Positions 1-8,411 of a stretch of DNA of 64,000 bases are shown here, in pieces. This DNA is from Anaerosporobacter mobilis DSM 15930 (GTDB taxonomy: Bacteria; Bacillota; Clostridia; Lachnospirales; Lachnospiraceae), in NCBI RefSeq assembly GCF_900142955.1, contig NZ_FRCP01000009.1:124001-188000 (forward strand). The letters run 5' to 3'. A program made the position numbers and the translations under genes. The stretch's first letter is position 1, and each line of letters starts with the position of its first letter. A model generated the notes under the pieces. The model worked only from the letters and a program-made list of their open reading frames with translations, was not told the DNA's origin and did no database searches.

Positions 1-110
1 CTCTCAGTCAATGAATCTTTGGTTAAGGATTCTTCAATTAGATATAGGCATTCTAATTCTTTTGCCCGTTCAACCAAATCATCTTTTGATATTGTTCCGT
101 AGTGGTTCAT
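1..110 (-). CDS. Partial hypothetical protein (N-terminus only)
   Basis: An open frame enters the window on the reverse strand, with ATG at 108-110 and about 36 codons visible. It reads MNHYGTISKDDLVERAKELE and continues CLYLIEESLTKDS. An RAKELECLY-like helix is often seen at the start of bacterial sensor or PEP/pyruvate-binding-domain proteins, but that resemblance is from memory and weak. The frame stays open upstream of the ATG to a stop at 186-188 and there encodes a hydrophobic stretch without a normal start codon, so a longer membrane-anchored form cannot be excluded. It lies downstream of the gdh terminator and is probably a separate transcription unit. The product cannot be assigned. 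Confidence 0.45.
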   Translation of the reverse strand, partial: MNHYGTISKDDLVERAKELECLYLIEESLTKDSLTE

Positions 111-200
111 CCTGCTTGCCCATCCTTTCTTGATATAAGGGAATGATAAAAACAGTAAAATAAGTAATTTTATGAATAAAGAGTATTAAATCATAAATTA

Positions 201-236
201 GAGATAGAACATGGTTTTAAGCGCATGTTCTATCTC
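201..236 (-). terminator. Intrinsic terminator of the glutamate dehydrogenase gene
   Basis: A perfect 13-bp inverted repeat (GAGATAGAACATG and CATGTTCTATCTC) has a 10-nt loop and lies 50 bp past the stop codon of the reverse-strand gdh gene. On the reverse strand it is followed by a moderately T-rich tail. Confidence 0.7.
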
Positions 237-285
237 TATCAGTGCGCAATGTTATTACGACTGAATCAGTACAAAAAATTACCAA

Positions 286-1572
286 CTATACCCAACCACG
301 AAGTTTAACTGCTTCTGCTACACGATTTATTGCAATGACATATGCTGCATCGCGCATATAAAGATTTTTCTCCTGTGAAAGTTTATGTACAGCTTGGAAC
401 GCACTTGTCATTTTTTGGTCAAGTTTTTCAAGTACTTCTTCTTTCGGCCAGAAATAATTCATATTGCATTGAACTTGTTCAAAGTAACTACAAGTAACGC
501 CACCGGCGTTGCAAAGAAAATCAGGAACAAGATAAATGTTTTTAGCTTTTATAATTTCATCACTATCTGGTGTTGTAGGTCCATTAGCACCTTCACAGAT
601 TACTTTTACTTGTGCACTAATCTTTTCTAGTGCGGGAGGAGTTATTTGGTTTTCTAACGCACATGGAAGAAGAATATCTACATCTTGTGCGATCCATTCA
701 TCACCATCTAATAATTCAAAACCTAATTCAATGGCTTTTTGCTTATTAATAGAACCAAAAGAATTTTTAATAGATACTAATTGATCTACATCGATACCAT
801 TAAGATTACGATAGGTATATGATCTTTTATCTTCATTATCCCAGCATGAAATGGCAACGATTTTTCCACCTAATTCCTTGTAAAGACGGGCAGCATATTC
901 AGCAACATTTCCAAATCCTTGTATACTTGCTGTTGTAGTTGCAATATCAATATGTAACGCTTTCAAAGCTTCTCTTAATGTATAAATAACGCCATACCCA
1001 GTTGCTTCCGTACGACCCAAAGAGCCTCCCATTCCAACTGGCTTTCCTGTGATTGTACCAGGGTAATGACCACCATTGATTGTCTCATATTCATCCATCA
1101 TCCATAACATATGTTGACCATTGGTCATAACATCAGGAGCAGGTACATCTACCACTGGTCCCATTACCTTTGAAAGTTGTCTGACATATCCACGGCATAG
1201 TCTTTCTTGTTCTGCCATTGACATATTATGAGGATCACATATGATTCCACCCTTTGCCCCACCTAAAGGAATATCAACTACAGCACATTTCCATGTCATC
1301 CATAAAGATAAAGCTCGGATCGTATCTACAGTCTCCTGAGGATGAAAACGAATTCCACCCTTAGCAGGGCCTCTTGCATCGTTATGCTGAATTCTATAAC
1401 CGTTGAAAACCTTTGTTGTTCCATCATCCATTTTTACAGGAATAGTGACATGAAATTCTTTGTTTGGTTGTCTTAATAATTCTCGAGTTGCTTGATCTAA
1501 ATCAATCAGATTAGCCACATTATCAAATTGTGTTTGGGCTGAAACATAAGGATTATAAGTTTTATTCTCCAT
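286..1572 (-). CDS. gdhA: Glutamate dehydrogenase (Glu/Leu/Phe/Val dehydrogenase family)
   Basis: This 428-residue protein catalyses reversible oxidative deamination of glutamate to 2-oxoglutarate and ammonia in the cytosol, with NAD(P). The N-terminal dimerisation and substrate domain carries GPAKGGIRFHP (about residues 68-78) and the family signature PLGGAKGGI (102-110), including the catalytic lysine. PAPDV follows at about 144. The second half is a Rossmann domain with GFGNVAEYAARLY near 218. Length matches hexameric class-I enzymes. The ATG at 1572 has a GTGAGG Shine-Dalgarno sequence. A near-perfect sigma-A promoter lies upstream at 1645-1672 and a terminator follows, so it is probably monocistronic. 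Coenzyme preference cannot be read safely from the sequence. The enzyme links ammonia to carbon metabolism, which is relevant to the nif genes at the other end of the window. Confidence 0.95.
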   Translation of the reverse strand: MENKTYNPYVSAQTQFDNVANLIDLDQATRELLRQPNKEFHVTIPVKMDDGTTKVFNGYRIQHNDARGPAKGGIRFHPQETVDTIRALSLWMTWKCAVVDIPLGGAKGGIICDPHNMSMAEQERLCRGYVRQLSKVMGPVVDVPAPDVMTNGQHMLWMMDEYETINGGHYPGTITGKPVGMGGSLGRTEATGYGVIYTLREALKALHIDIATTTASIQGFGNVAEYAARLYKELGGKIVAISCWDNEDKRSYTYRNLNGIDVDQLVSIKNSFGSINKQKAIELGFELLDGDEWIAQDVDILLPCALENQITPPALEKISAQVKVICEGANGPTTPDSDEIIKAKNIYLVPDFLCNAGGVTCSYFEQVQCNMNYFWPKEEVLEKLDQKMTSAFQAVHKLSQEKNLYMRDAAYVIAINRVAEAVKLRGWV

Positions 1573-1644
1573 TTTTTACCTCACTTTATTTTGGATTTTA
1601 TGTTCAACGACTATTACGAAGTAAAGTGTTGAAACATTGATTTA

Positions 1645-1672
1645 ATTATACTATATAATAGGATATTGTCAA
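1645..1672 (-). promoter_or_regulatory. Sigma-A promoter for gdh
   Basis: On the reverse strand TTGACA (1672-1667) is separated by 16 bp from TATAAT (1650-1645). Both hexamers match consensus exactly, about 75 bp before the gdh ATG. Confidence 0.7.
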
Positions 1673-1679
1673 CGAATTA

Positions 1680-1952
1680 ACAGATCATTGAAATGTGTTA
1701 CAATGTGAGGGTATATTTTACTGCTCTTATTGCAAGCATTTATTGATATAATTTTCAAGGCGTACGAATCTAACAAGTGTAAATAGCTTGGATCGTGTTA
1801 CAAAGATAAGTAGCGATAGAATAATACAGTTAAAATATGATACAATGAGGATTAGTAAAACATTCGCCTGTTAGAATCAAGGTGGTAAAAAGTACCGTAG
1901 TGGACAGTTTGAGACTGAGTGAGTACGGTTTATTAGTGAAAGAGAGAACGAT
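1680..1952. other. Intergenic region upstream of the 2H phosphoesterase gene
   Basis: This is the non-coding half of the gdh/2H-phosphoesterase divergent region. A possible -10 (TACAAT, near 1840) is visible without a convincing -35. The 1885-1935 stretch can pair ACCGTA with TACGGT across about 35 nt, a weak possible leader hairpin. No recognisable riboswitch or small gene was found. Confidence 0.3.
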
Positions 1953-2477
1953 ATGTATTTAATTTCTATATATTTTGATGAAAATGCAGATAATAAAATC
2001 AGACGGCTTATACACAAGGTAGCCGAAAAAAGTGAGAATCGTTATATGATAGAAGCAGGTGTCCCACCACACATAACAATATCTGCATTTGAAACCGATC
2101 AAGTGAACAAAGTAATTGATTTGTTTGATTGCAAGGTTCATGATATCAAGGCTGGTAAGTTGCAATGGGTTTCTATAGGAGTTTTTAATCCCCATGTAAT
2201 ATTCTTATCACCAGTATTAAATGAATACTTGCATAAGCTTTCCGTATTCGTGAATGAAACCGTATCCTGTGTTGATAACGTATCAATTAGCCGATTCTAT
2301 TTACCTCTGCAGTGGATGCCGCATACTACGATTGGGAAAAAACTATCAGTAGAGGAAATGCTTATGGCATTTAAAACGTTACAGAATAATTTTAGAATGT
2401 TTGAGGGAACAGTAACTAAAATTGGTTTAGCTAAAACAAATCCATATCAAGAGTTAAGAAACTGGGATTTGAAGTAA
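1953..2477 (+). CDS. 2'-5' RNA ligase-like 2H phosphoesterase
   Basis: The 174-residue protein has the two H-x-T motifs that define the 2H superfamily: PPHITI at about residues 37-42 and MPHTTI at about 121-126. These two histidines and threonines form the active site in RNA ligases (LigT/ThpR) and cyclic phosphodiesterases. Spacing and length fit a single-domain cytosolic member. The substrate, whether an RNA 2'-5' linkage, a cyclic phosphate or a nucleotide metabolite, cannot be told. It stands alone, divergent from gdh, and has no strong Shine-Dalgarno sequence before the ATG (GAGAGAACGAT). Confidence 0.75.
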   Translation: MYLISIYFDENADNKIRRLIHKVAEKSENRYMIEAGVPPHITISAFETDQVNKVIDLFDCKVHDIKAGKLQWVSIGVFNPHVIFLSPVLNEYLHKLSVFVNETVSCVDNVSISRFYLPLQWMPHTTIGKKLSVEEMLMAFKTLQNNFRMFEGTVTKIGLAKTNPYQELRNWDLK

Positions 2478-2667
2478 AAGAGCAAGTAGCTATATGGCAT
2501 TTGATTTGCAGTTTTAAGGAAAAGAAGACACACTGTTGACATAGAATAATGAAAGAATTATAGTAATAAGTAGAGTATGATTATTAAATACTATAAAAAT
2601 AATGCCGAAGTCATTCATTGAATCATTACAGGCTGCTGATAATAATAGATAAGGAGAATTAATAACT

Positions 2668-2880
2668 ATGGCAGAAGAAAATCAAGAGATAATAGATAAA
2701 TATACGAAGGTTTGTATATGTAAAGCAATTAATAAAAGTACCATGAAAAAGATAATTAAAGATGGTGCAGATACTTTGGAAAAAGTTCAGAAGGCAACTT
2801 CAGCAGGAAGTGGAAGTTGTGGAGGAAGGCGATGTACACCTAGGATTTTGGAATTGTTAGAGGAGTGCAAACAAGATTAA
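2668..2880 (+). CDS. BFD-like [2Fe-2S]-binding protein
   Basis: The 70-residue protein matches the (2Fe-2S)-binding domain found in bacterioferritin-associated ferredoxin and in nitrite reductases and NAD(P)H oxidoreductases. Four cysteines sit in the expected pattern: CICKAI near residues 17-20, then SGSCGGRRC near 50-56. It contains nothing else, so it is a stand-alone electron carrier or partner protein. A good Shine-Dalgarno sequence (AAGGAG) precedes the ATG. The Crp-family regulator gene begins 2 bp after its stop, so the two are co-transcribed. A redox-sensing or electron-transfer role linked to the nearby sulfite reductase operon is inference. Confidence 0.8.
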   Translation: MAEENQEIIDKYTKVCICKAINKSTMKKIIKDGADTLEKVQKATSAGSGSCGGRRCTPRILELLEECKQD

Positions 2881-2881
2881 G

Positions 2882-3571
2882 ATGAATATGACTATTGCAG
2901 AGGCTTGTCAAGTCCCAAAGGTTTTCCAAGATGTAGGCCAAGCAACAAGGGTAAAGCTAATCACGAATGGGCTTATTCGTTCTTACAAGAAAGGTGAAAT
3001 TATCTTTCGAGATCAACAAGAGGTAGATCGCTTTTATTTTGTGATTTCTGGCTATGTCAATTTGTATAAAGTGAATATGAAACAAAGCCAGAAAGTAATA
3101 TTTATATATGGTGCGGGTGAGATGCTAAATGAGGTATTAATTGATCGACCAAAGGCATCTATTAACTGTGAAGCATTGAGCGAGGTGGTTACCTTATCCT
3201 ATTCAAGAAAGCAGCTCTTAGAGATGATGGAACAAGATTTTGATTTAGCATTGGCGATTATGAAGTCTAGTGTCAAAAAGACAAGACGGTTATATAGACA
3301 ACTAGCGAATACCTCGAATATGGTTCATGCTGATTCTCAGGTTGCATCAAAGCTATGGAAACTGGCACGAGATTATGGAGAGGTTACAGAAGAAGGAGTC
3401 AAGATAAATTTTGAATTGACCATTTCTTTTTTGGCAGATATGATTGGCTCCAAACGGGAAACAGTGTCTAGGATAGTGAATCGCTTCTGCAAAGAAGGAC
3501 TTCTAAGAACAAGAAGAAATATATTTGTTATCGTAGATATGAATGGAATTAAAAATTACAGTAAGGAATAA
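2882..3571 (+). CDS. Crp/Fnr-family transcription regulator
   Basis: The 229-residue protein has an N-terminal cyclic-nucleotide-binding-like beta-roll (about residues 15-120), a long dimerisation helix, and a C-terminal winged helix-turn-helix (about 165-220). The recognition helix reads SKRETVSRIV. The R-E-T-V-x-R pattern is the one E. coli CRP uses to read GTGA half-sites, while FNR uses E-x-x-S-R for TTGAT. No cysteine cluster typical of Fe-S Fnr proteins is seen near the N-terminus. It is translationally linked to the BFD-like gene and lies about 1.2 kb before FNT-asrABC, whose promoter holds a matching GTGA-N6-TCAC site. I infer that it activates the sulfite reductase operon; its ligand is unknown. 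Confidence 0.9.
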   Translation: MNMTIAEACQVPKVFQDVGQATRVKLITNGLIRSYKKGEIIFRDQQEVDRFYFVISGYVNLYKVNMKQSQKVIFIYGAGEMLNEVLIDRPKASINCEALSEVVTLSYSRKQLLEMMEQDFDLALAIMKSSVKKTRRLYRQLANTSNMVHADSQVASKLWKLARDYGEVTEEGVKINFELTISFLADMIGSKRETVSRIVNRFCKEGLLRTRRNIFVIVDMNGIKNYSKE

Positions 3572-3588
3572 CAAAGATCTATAACAAG

Positions 3589-3627
3589 GACCTATAACCG
3601 TAACAACTTACGGTATAGGTCTTTTTT
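3589..3627 (+). terminator. Intrinsic terminator after the Crp-family regulator gene
   Basis: GACCTATAACCGTAA pairs with TTACGGTATAGGTC around a 4-nt loop and is followed by TTTTTT. Its outer arms resemble those of the terminator at 4749-4796. Confidence 0.85.
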
Positions 3628-3771
3628 GTTTCTTCTGTACTGTAATCAATAGAGCGACCTGTATATCTATAAACGACGATAATATATCAATCCGAGGATA
3701 TAAATATCTTAAAATCCGTGAACAGGATAATAAAAGGAACATCAAACAGTAAATCACCTAAAAAGGAATAA

Positions 3772-3800
3772 TTGACATATCAAATACAAAAATTTACTAT
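3772..3800 (+). promoter_or_regulatory. Possible promoter for the lipoprotein gene
   Basis: TTGACA (3772-3777), a 17-bp gap and TACTAT (3795-3800) lie in the 400-bp region between the regulator and lipoprotein genes. The leader to the ATG at 3975 would be about 170 nt. Nothing else recognisable is present in this region. Confidence 0.4.
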
Positions 3801-3974
3801 TATGATAGTGTATGTTTTGCAAAATTACTTAAATACAACAAATACATTACCGTATCGCAATAATGTATTAATGCATCTATAAACTTACATGAGTGTTAAT
3901 ATAGCTAATGGAACATCAATGTATATAGAAGTTGATTTATCTACTGTAATTAAATGGTAGGAGGTAAGGAATGT

Positions 3975-4679
3975 ATGAATAAAAAGATAATAGTAATATG
4001 TCTTACAATTTTATTTTTTGTATCGCTTACTGCTTGTAAAAAAGAAACGACAGATAGTATATATCAACCCCTAATCAAAGAACTCAAATGGGGAATGGGC
4101 GAAAACCAAGTCATTAAATTACTCGATAACAGGAATGACATGGCTTACAAGCAATATGATTATGATGCTAATGACGATAATCAAGGGAACAAGAATGAGG
4201 GTAAGACTTTCTTAAGCTTTATAGAGTTTAATAGTCCAATCAAAAAATTTGGTTACAATGCTAGGGCGATATTAGAGTTTTCAAGAGCAGGGTATGAGGG
4301 TCTAGCTGGAGAGGGGCTATTAAATTGTATTATCCTCGGATATTCTGATGTAACAGAAGAAGAACTGTTGGCTCAATTGAAAATCGAATTGGGAGATGAT
4401 TACAGCGAGAATTCTATGGCACCCGGTATTAAAAGTTATATATGGAAAAGTGAGACAAAGATGAAGGATATTCCTCAGGAAACATTTGATACTGTATGTA
4501 CATATTTAAAATACAAATCGCCGAACACGAGTGAGACCATTTTATTCCCAAGGGTTGATGAACCAGTGAATCACATAGTATTTCGAATTACAAAATCGGA
4601 AGATAGGAAATCGTTAACCGTTACCTATTATAGTGATTGGGAATGGTTGATAAATTATCTAAACAATACGTCTAAGTAA
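3975..4679 (+). CDS. Hypothetical lipoprotein
   Basis: The protein starts MNKKIIVICLTILFFVSLTAC, a lipoprotein signal peptide with the lipobox LTAC, so it should be anchored on the outer face of the membrane. The ATG at 3975 is preferred over the in-frame ATG at 3954 because AGGAGG lies 10 nt before it. The mature part (about 215 residues) starts with a short motif, LIKELKWGMGENQVIKLL, reminiscent of SmpA/BamE-like or small putative lipoprotein folds, then continues with no domain I recognise. It is monocistronic between its own promoter and a terminator. Function unknown. Confidence 0.75.
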   Translation: MNKKIIVICLTILFFVSLTACKKETTDSIYQPLIKELKWGMGENQVIKLLDNRNDMAYKQYDYDANDDNQGNKNEGKTFLSFIEFNSPIKKFGYNARAILEFSRAGYEGLAGEGLLNCIILGYSDVTEEELLAQLKIELGDDYSENSMAPGIKSYIWKSETKMKDIPQETFDTVCTYLKYKSPNTSETILFPRVDEPVNHIVFRITKSEDRKSLTVTYYSDWEWLINYLNNTSK

Positions 4680-4748
4680 AAGAATATTTAGTCCTTAAAA
4701 TTGATGTAAAACTACATTTCTAATCAGGAAGAGATGGAGATGTTTTTG

Positions 4749-4796
4749 AAAAAGACCTATACCGTGATATAAATCACGACGTAGGTCTTTTTTATA
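4749..4796 (+). terminator. Intrinsic terminator overlapping the asr control region
   Basis: AAAAAGACCTA (4749 on) pairs with TAGGTCTTTTTT (ending about 4793). The inner part of the hairpin is itself the Crp-type palindrome CGTGAT-ATAA-ATCACG. It can terminate the lipoprotein transcript and also lies directly in front of the FNT-asr operon. Confidence 0.75.
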
Positions 4797-4805
4797 TGTT
4801 ATATT
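4763..4805 (+). promoter_or_regulatory. Crp-type operator and class II promoter of the asr operon
   Basis: CGTGATATAAATCACG (4763-4778) is a GTGA-N6-TCAC palindrome centred at 4770.5. A -10 element TATATT lies at 4800-4805, which predicts a start at about 4812, so the site is centred at -41.5, the classic class II activator position. The -35 region (4777-4782) is a poor match, as expected for an activator-dependent promoter. An alternative promoter, TTGAAA-16-TATAAA (4746-4773), lies over the operator and would be blocked by the bound protein. Confidence 0.6.
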
Positions 4806-4832
4806 GTTAAAAAAATAACGTAGGAGGTATTT

Positions 4833-5600
4833 ATGTTTAGAGAGGAATATAATGCAGTTTGTAATGCGGCAGCAGCCAAAGTTGCATTACTTAAAAACAA
4901 TCCATTGGGATATTTTGTATTATCAATGCTTGCTGGAATCTATGTTGGTTTTGGTATTCTATTGATTTTTACAATTGGTGGAATGATGACAGGAAATCCA
5001 TATGCGAAGATTGTAATGGGAGCCGCATTTGGTATCGCACTTAGTCTTGTAGTCATGGCAGGAGCAGAACTATTTACAGGAAATAATTTTGTCATGACTG
5101 CTGGTGTGTTAAAAAAGAAGGTTACGCTTGCTGATACGCTTAAATTATGGTTTATCTGCTATATTGGTAACTTAGTTGGCTCAATTTTAATTGGAGTGAT
5201 CTATCATCTTACTGGACTTAATGCAGGAAACGTTGCAGAGTTTATCGCTAGTACTTCGGCTACGAAAATGAGTATTCCGGCAATGCAACTTTTCACAAGA
5301 GGTATTTTATGCAATATGTTAGTTTGTCTAGCTATCTGGTGTGCAACAAAATGTAAATCAGAAAGTGGTAAGTTAATTATGATTTTCTGGTGCTTGTTTG
5401 CATTTATTACAACTGGATTTGAACATAGTGTTGCAAATATGACTCTATTAGCGGTTGGTATTTTAAATCCAGTAGGTCAAGCTGTTACGATTGGTGGTTA
5501 TATCTATAACCTAGTTGTAGTTTCATTAGGAAATATGTTCGGCGGTATTCTTATGGTTGCAATTCCTTATTTCCTAGCATCAAAAGAAAAAGAGGTATAA
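4833..5600 (+). CDS. Formate/nitrite transporter (FNT) family channel, likely hydrosulfide exporter
   Basis: The 255-residue integral membrane protein has six predicted membrane segments and the FNT pattern of half-helices, for example AGAELFTGNNFVMTAG near residues 80-95 and FEHSVANM near 205. FNT channels form pentamers that conduct small anions (formate, nitrite, HS-). The gene is the first of a four-gene operon, only 2 bp before asrA. In clostridia an FNT member next to asrABC has been characterised as a hydrosulfide channel that releases the toxic product of sulfite reduction. That assignment rests on the known gene arrangement and on the position here, not on a diagnostic residue. AGGAGG gives a strong ribosome site. 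Confidence 0.85.
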   Translation: MFREEYNAVCNAAAAKVALLKNNPLGYFVLSMLAGIYVGFGILLIFTIGGMMTGNPYAKIVMGAAFGIALSLVVMAGAELFTGNNFVMTAGVLKKKVTLADTLKLWFICYIGNLVGSILIGVIYHLTGLNAGNVAEFIASTSATKMSIPAMQLFTRGILCNMLVCLAIWCATKCKSESGKLIMIFWCLFAFITTGFEHSVANMTLLAVGILNPVGQAVTIGGYIYNLVVVSLGNMFGGILMVAIPYFLASKEKEV

Positions 5601-5602
5601 GT

Positions 5603-6622
5603 ATGGGATATGTATTAGAAAAGGAAGGCATGAATCAAGTTCTTTCAAATCTTTCAGAAAATTATTTGATTTACGCTCCAAAACTCTATGTTGGTGGCGG
5701 AAGATTATCTGACACAGACTGTGTACGCTATGGAGAAGTTAATCGTATTGATGAAATCGTATTTGATAGGAAGTCAGAGTTTTCTTTTAAGGAAGTTTTA
5801 ACACCAATTACACAAACACTGTTTTATTATACAGAAGATACGGTAAAAGAAGCAGACGGTCCCAAGAAGGGTGCAGTTATCTTCCTAAGAAGTTGTGATC
5901 TTCATGCAGTAAAGAGACTCGATGATATGTATTTATCAAATGGACCTGTGGATTCTTATTATGAGAGAATTCGTGAAAAAGTAAAATTCGTATTAATGGG
6001 TTGTAGCAGTGCATATGACAATTGTTTCTGTGTGGATATGGGCACGAATATCTCAGAAAATTATGATATGAGCATTGATTGTAGTGACAATAACTACCGT
6101 GTTGATTGCAAATCGGTAGAATTCAAATCATTATTAAAAGCAAATGCGATTAGAGAAGAAGAAGTATCACCTGCATATGTGAAGGAAACAAGTACACATG
6201 TGCATATTCCTGAAAATCTAAGCGCTGAGGTGGCAACAAGTAGTATTTGGAGAGAATACGATTCTAGATGTATCGGTTGTGGAAGATGTAATTTTGTCTG
6301 TCCAACTTGTACTTGCTTTACAATGCAGGATTTATTCTACACAGATAATGGTAAAGTAGGAGAACGTAGACGTGTATGGGCTTCTTGTATGGTTGATGGT
6401 TATACAGAGGTTGCTGGTGGTGGATGCTATAGACAAAAATACGGTGACAGAATGCGCTTTAAGGTATTACACAAGGTTCTTGATTATAAAGAAAGAAACG
6501 GTTACCACATGTGTGTTGGTTGTGGAAGATGTGATGATATATGTCCAGAGTATATCTCTTTCTCTACCTGTATTAATAAATTAGAAAGTGCTATGGAGGA
6601 GGTAAGTAGCAATGAGTCGTAA
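5603..6622 (+). CDS. asrA: Anaerobic sulfite reductase subunit A
   Basis: The 339-residue subunit is an electron-transfer component of the NADH-dependent dissimilatory-like sulfite reductase AsrABC. Two ferredoxin-type [4Fe-4S] motifs are seen in the C-terminal third: CIGCGRCNFVCPTC near residue 222 and CVGCGRCDDICPEY near 303. A Cys-containing N-terminal region (RSCDLHAVKRLDDMY) resembles the beta-subunit-like domain of hydrogenase and sulfite reductase partners. Length matches the family. The stop codon overlaps the asrB start by 11 nt. It passes electrons from AsrB to AsrC in the cytosol. Confidence 0.95.
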   Translation: MGYVLEKEGMNQVLSNLSENYLIYAPKLYVGGGRLSDTDCVRYGEVNRIDEIVFDRKSEFSFKEVLTPITQTLFYYTEDTVKEADGPKKGAVIFLRSCDLHAVKRLDDMYLSNGPVDSYYERIREKVKFVLMGCSSAYDNCFCVDMGTNISENYDMSIDCSDNNYRVDCKSVEFKSLLKANAIREEEVSPAYVKETSTHVHIPENLSAEVATSSIWREYDSRCIGCGRCNFVCPTCTCFTMQDLFYTDNGKVGERRRVWASCMVDGYTEVAGGGCYRQKYGDRMRFKVLHKVLDYKERNGYHMCVGCGRCDDICPEYISFSTCINKLESAMEEVSSNES

Positions 6623-7406
6623 TGAGTATGTACCGTTTTTATCAGAAATATTAGATGTTATCAAGCATACAGAAATTGAATATACCTTCCGCATGGCATA
6701 TGATGGAGAAGTAAAACCGGGACAGTTTTTTGAAGTATCGGTACCAAAGTATGGTGAAGCACCTATTTCAGTTAGTGGAATTGGTGAGGGATTTGCTGAT
6801 CTTACAATCCGTAGAGTAGGTAAAGTAACCAATGAAGTTTTTGAATTATATAAAGGTGATAAGCTGTTTTTACGTGGACCATATGGAAACGGTTTTGATA
6901 TAGAAGAATATAAAGGTAAAGAACTTGTAGTTATAGCAGGTGGGACAGGGGTATCTCCTGTACGTGGTGTCATTGAATATTTTGCTAAGCGTAGTGATGA
7001 GCGTAAGAATATGACTCTAGTTGCTGGATTTAAATCAGAAGATGATATCCTCTTTCGTGATGATTTTCAGTTCTGGAGACAAAATATGGATGTCATTCTT
7101 ACATTAGATAATGGAGAAGAGACAAAGGATCACAAAATAGGTCTTGTAACAAAATACATTCCCGATCTTATTCTAGAGGATGTAAACACTGCTGTAGCTA
7201 TCGTTGTTGGTCCTCCTGCAATGATGCGTTTCTCTGTAAAAGGGTTACTAGAAAGAGGGTTCAAAGAAGAAAACATCTGGATTTCACAAGAGAGAAAGAT
7301 GTGCTGCGGATTAGGCAAATGTGGACACTGTAAAATCGGCAATCAATATGTCTGTCTAGATGGACCAGTATTCAACTACACAGTAGGCAAAACATTGATT
7401 GATTAA
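6612..7406 (+). CDS. asrB: Anaerobic sulfite reductase subunit B (flavin reductase-like)
   Basis: The 264-residue protein has the FAD/NAD(P)H-binding ferredoxin reductase fold: an N-terminal flavin-binding barrel, then a nucleotide-binding domain with GGTGVSPVRG near residue 110. A C-terminal four-cysteine cluster (CCGLGKCGHCKIG and a later Cys) near 230-248 binds a [2Fe-2S] centre, as in dihydroorotate dehydrogenase electron-transfer subunits. It takes electrons from NADH. The ATG at 6612 lies inside the end of asrA with GGAGG in front, so the two are translationally coupled. Confidence 0.95.
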   Translation: MSRNEYVPFLSEILDVIKHTEIEYTFRMAYDGEVKPGQFFEVSVPKYGEAPISVSGIGEGFADLTIRRVGKVTNEVFELYKGDKLFLRGPYGNGFDIEEYKGKELVVIAGGTGVSPVRGVIEYFAKRSDERKNMTLVAGFKSEDDILFRDDFQFWRQNMDVILTLDNGEETKDHKIGLVTKYIPDLILEDVNTAVAIVVGPPAMMRFSVKGLLERGFKEENIWISQERKMCCGLGKCGHCKIGNQYVCLDGPVFNYTVGKTLID

Positions 7407-7418
7407 GGAGGAAAAGTA

Positions 7419-8381
7419 ATGGATATCAATACGAAAAAACTGAAAAAGAATGCGTTCCGTGTAACGAAGGAACGTGGAATTACAGCCTCCAGAGTACGTG
7501 TTCCAGGTGGAAGAATGGATGCCAAATACTTATCAGCTATTCAACATATTGCAGATACCTATGGTGATGGTACCGTTCACCTAACGGTTCGTCAAGGTTT
7601 TGAGATTCCAGGGATTCCATTTGAGAAGATGCCTGAAGTTAATAAGTTATTACAACCTATCATAGAAGGTTTAGATATCAATCAAGAAGTACCAGAAGGA
7701 GGTTATACAGCTTCTGGAACTAGAAATATCACAGCCTGTGTTGGTAATAGTGTATGTCCATATGCTTGTTATAATACAACTGATTTTGCTAGAAGAATGG
7801 AGAAAGCCGTATTTCCTAATGACCTTCACTTTAAGATTGCTTTTACAGGCTGTTCGAATGACTGTGCCAAGGTACGTATGCATGATTTTGGCATTATAGG
7901 AATGACAGTACCAAGGTTTGAGGCAGATCGTTGTGTTAGTTGTGGAGCTTGTGTGAAAGCTTGTAAGAAGAAATCTGTGTCAGCCTTAACAGGAGTTAAT
8001 TATCGTCCACAAAGAGACCATAATAAATGCATCGGTTGTGGGGAGTGTGTGAATGCATGTCCTAACCTGGCATGGACTAGGAGCGATAAGAAATATTACA
8101 AATTAACGCTTCTAGGTAGGACGGGTAAGAAAAATCCTAGACTCGGAGAAGATTTTATTAAGTGGGCTGATGAAGATAGCATTATTAGAATCGTTCAGAA
8201 TACCTATGATTATGTAAAACAATATATTGATCCAAATGCTCCAGGAGGGAAAGAACATATCGGTTACATTGTAGATCGTACTGGCTTTGAAGAATTTAAA
8301 AAGTGGGCTCTAAAAGATGTAAATCTTCCAGTTATCGCAGAAGTAGCAGAGAACATCTACTGGAGTGGAGTTAGGTATTAG
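7419..8381 (+). CDS. asrC: Anaerobic sulfite reductase subunit C (siroheme subunit)
   Basis: The 320-residue protein is the catalytic subunit that reduces sulfite to sulfide with six electrons at a siroheme-[4Fe-4S] centre. The siroheme-binding Cys pattern is seen as ACVGNSVCPYACYN near residue 106 and FTGCSNDCAK near 142. An inserted double ferredoxin domain (CVSCGACVKACKKKS and CIGCGECVNACPNL, about 171-215) accepts electrons from AsrA. It lies 12 bp after asrB with AGGAGG in front, and the operon terminator follows. Confidence 0.95.
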   Translation: MDINTKKLKKNAFRVTKERGITASRVRVPGGRMDAKYLSAIQHIADTYGDGTVHLTVRQGFEIPGIPFEKMPEVNKLLQPIIEGLDINQEVPEGGYTASGTRNITACVGNSVCPYACYNTTDFARRMEKAVFPNDLHFKIAFTGCSNDCAKVRMHDFGIIGMTVPRFEADRCVSCGACVKACKKKSVSALTGVNYRPQRDHNKCIGCGECVNACPNLAWTRSDKKYYKLTLLGRTGKKNPRLGEDFIKWADEDSIIRIVQNTYDYVKQYIDPNAPGGKEHIGYIVDRTGFEEFKKWALKDVNLPVIAEVAENIYWSGVRY

Positions 8382-8411
8382 TAAAATTACAATTGGATAA
8401 ATGAACAAATA

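Noticed and set aside
1861..1950. Possible T-box or riboswitch before the 2H phosphoesterase gene
   Set aside because: Only a short ACCGTA/TACGGT pairing is seen; there is no T-box sequence or terminator.
3954..3974. Start of the lipoprotein at ATG 3954
   Set aside because: AGGAGG lies inside that extension and is correctly spaced for ATG 3975, which also begins a normal signal peptide.
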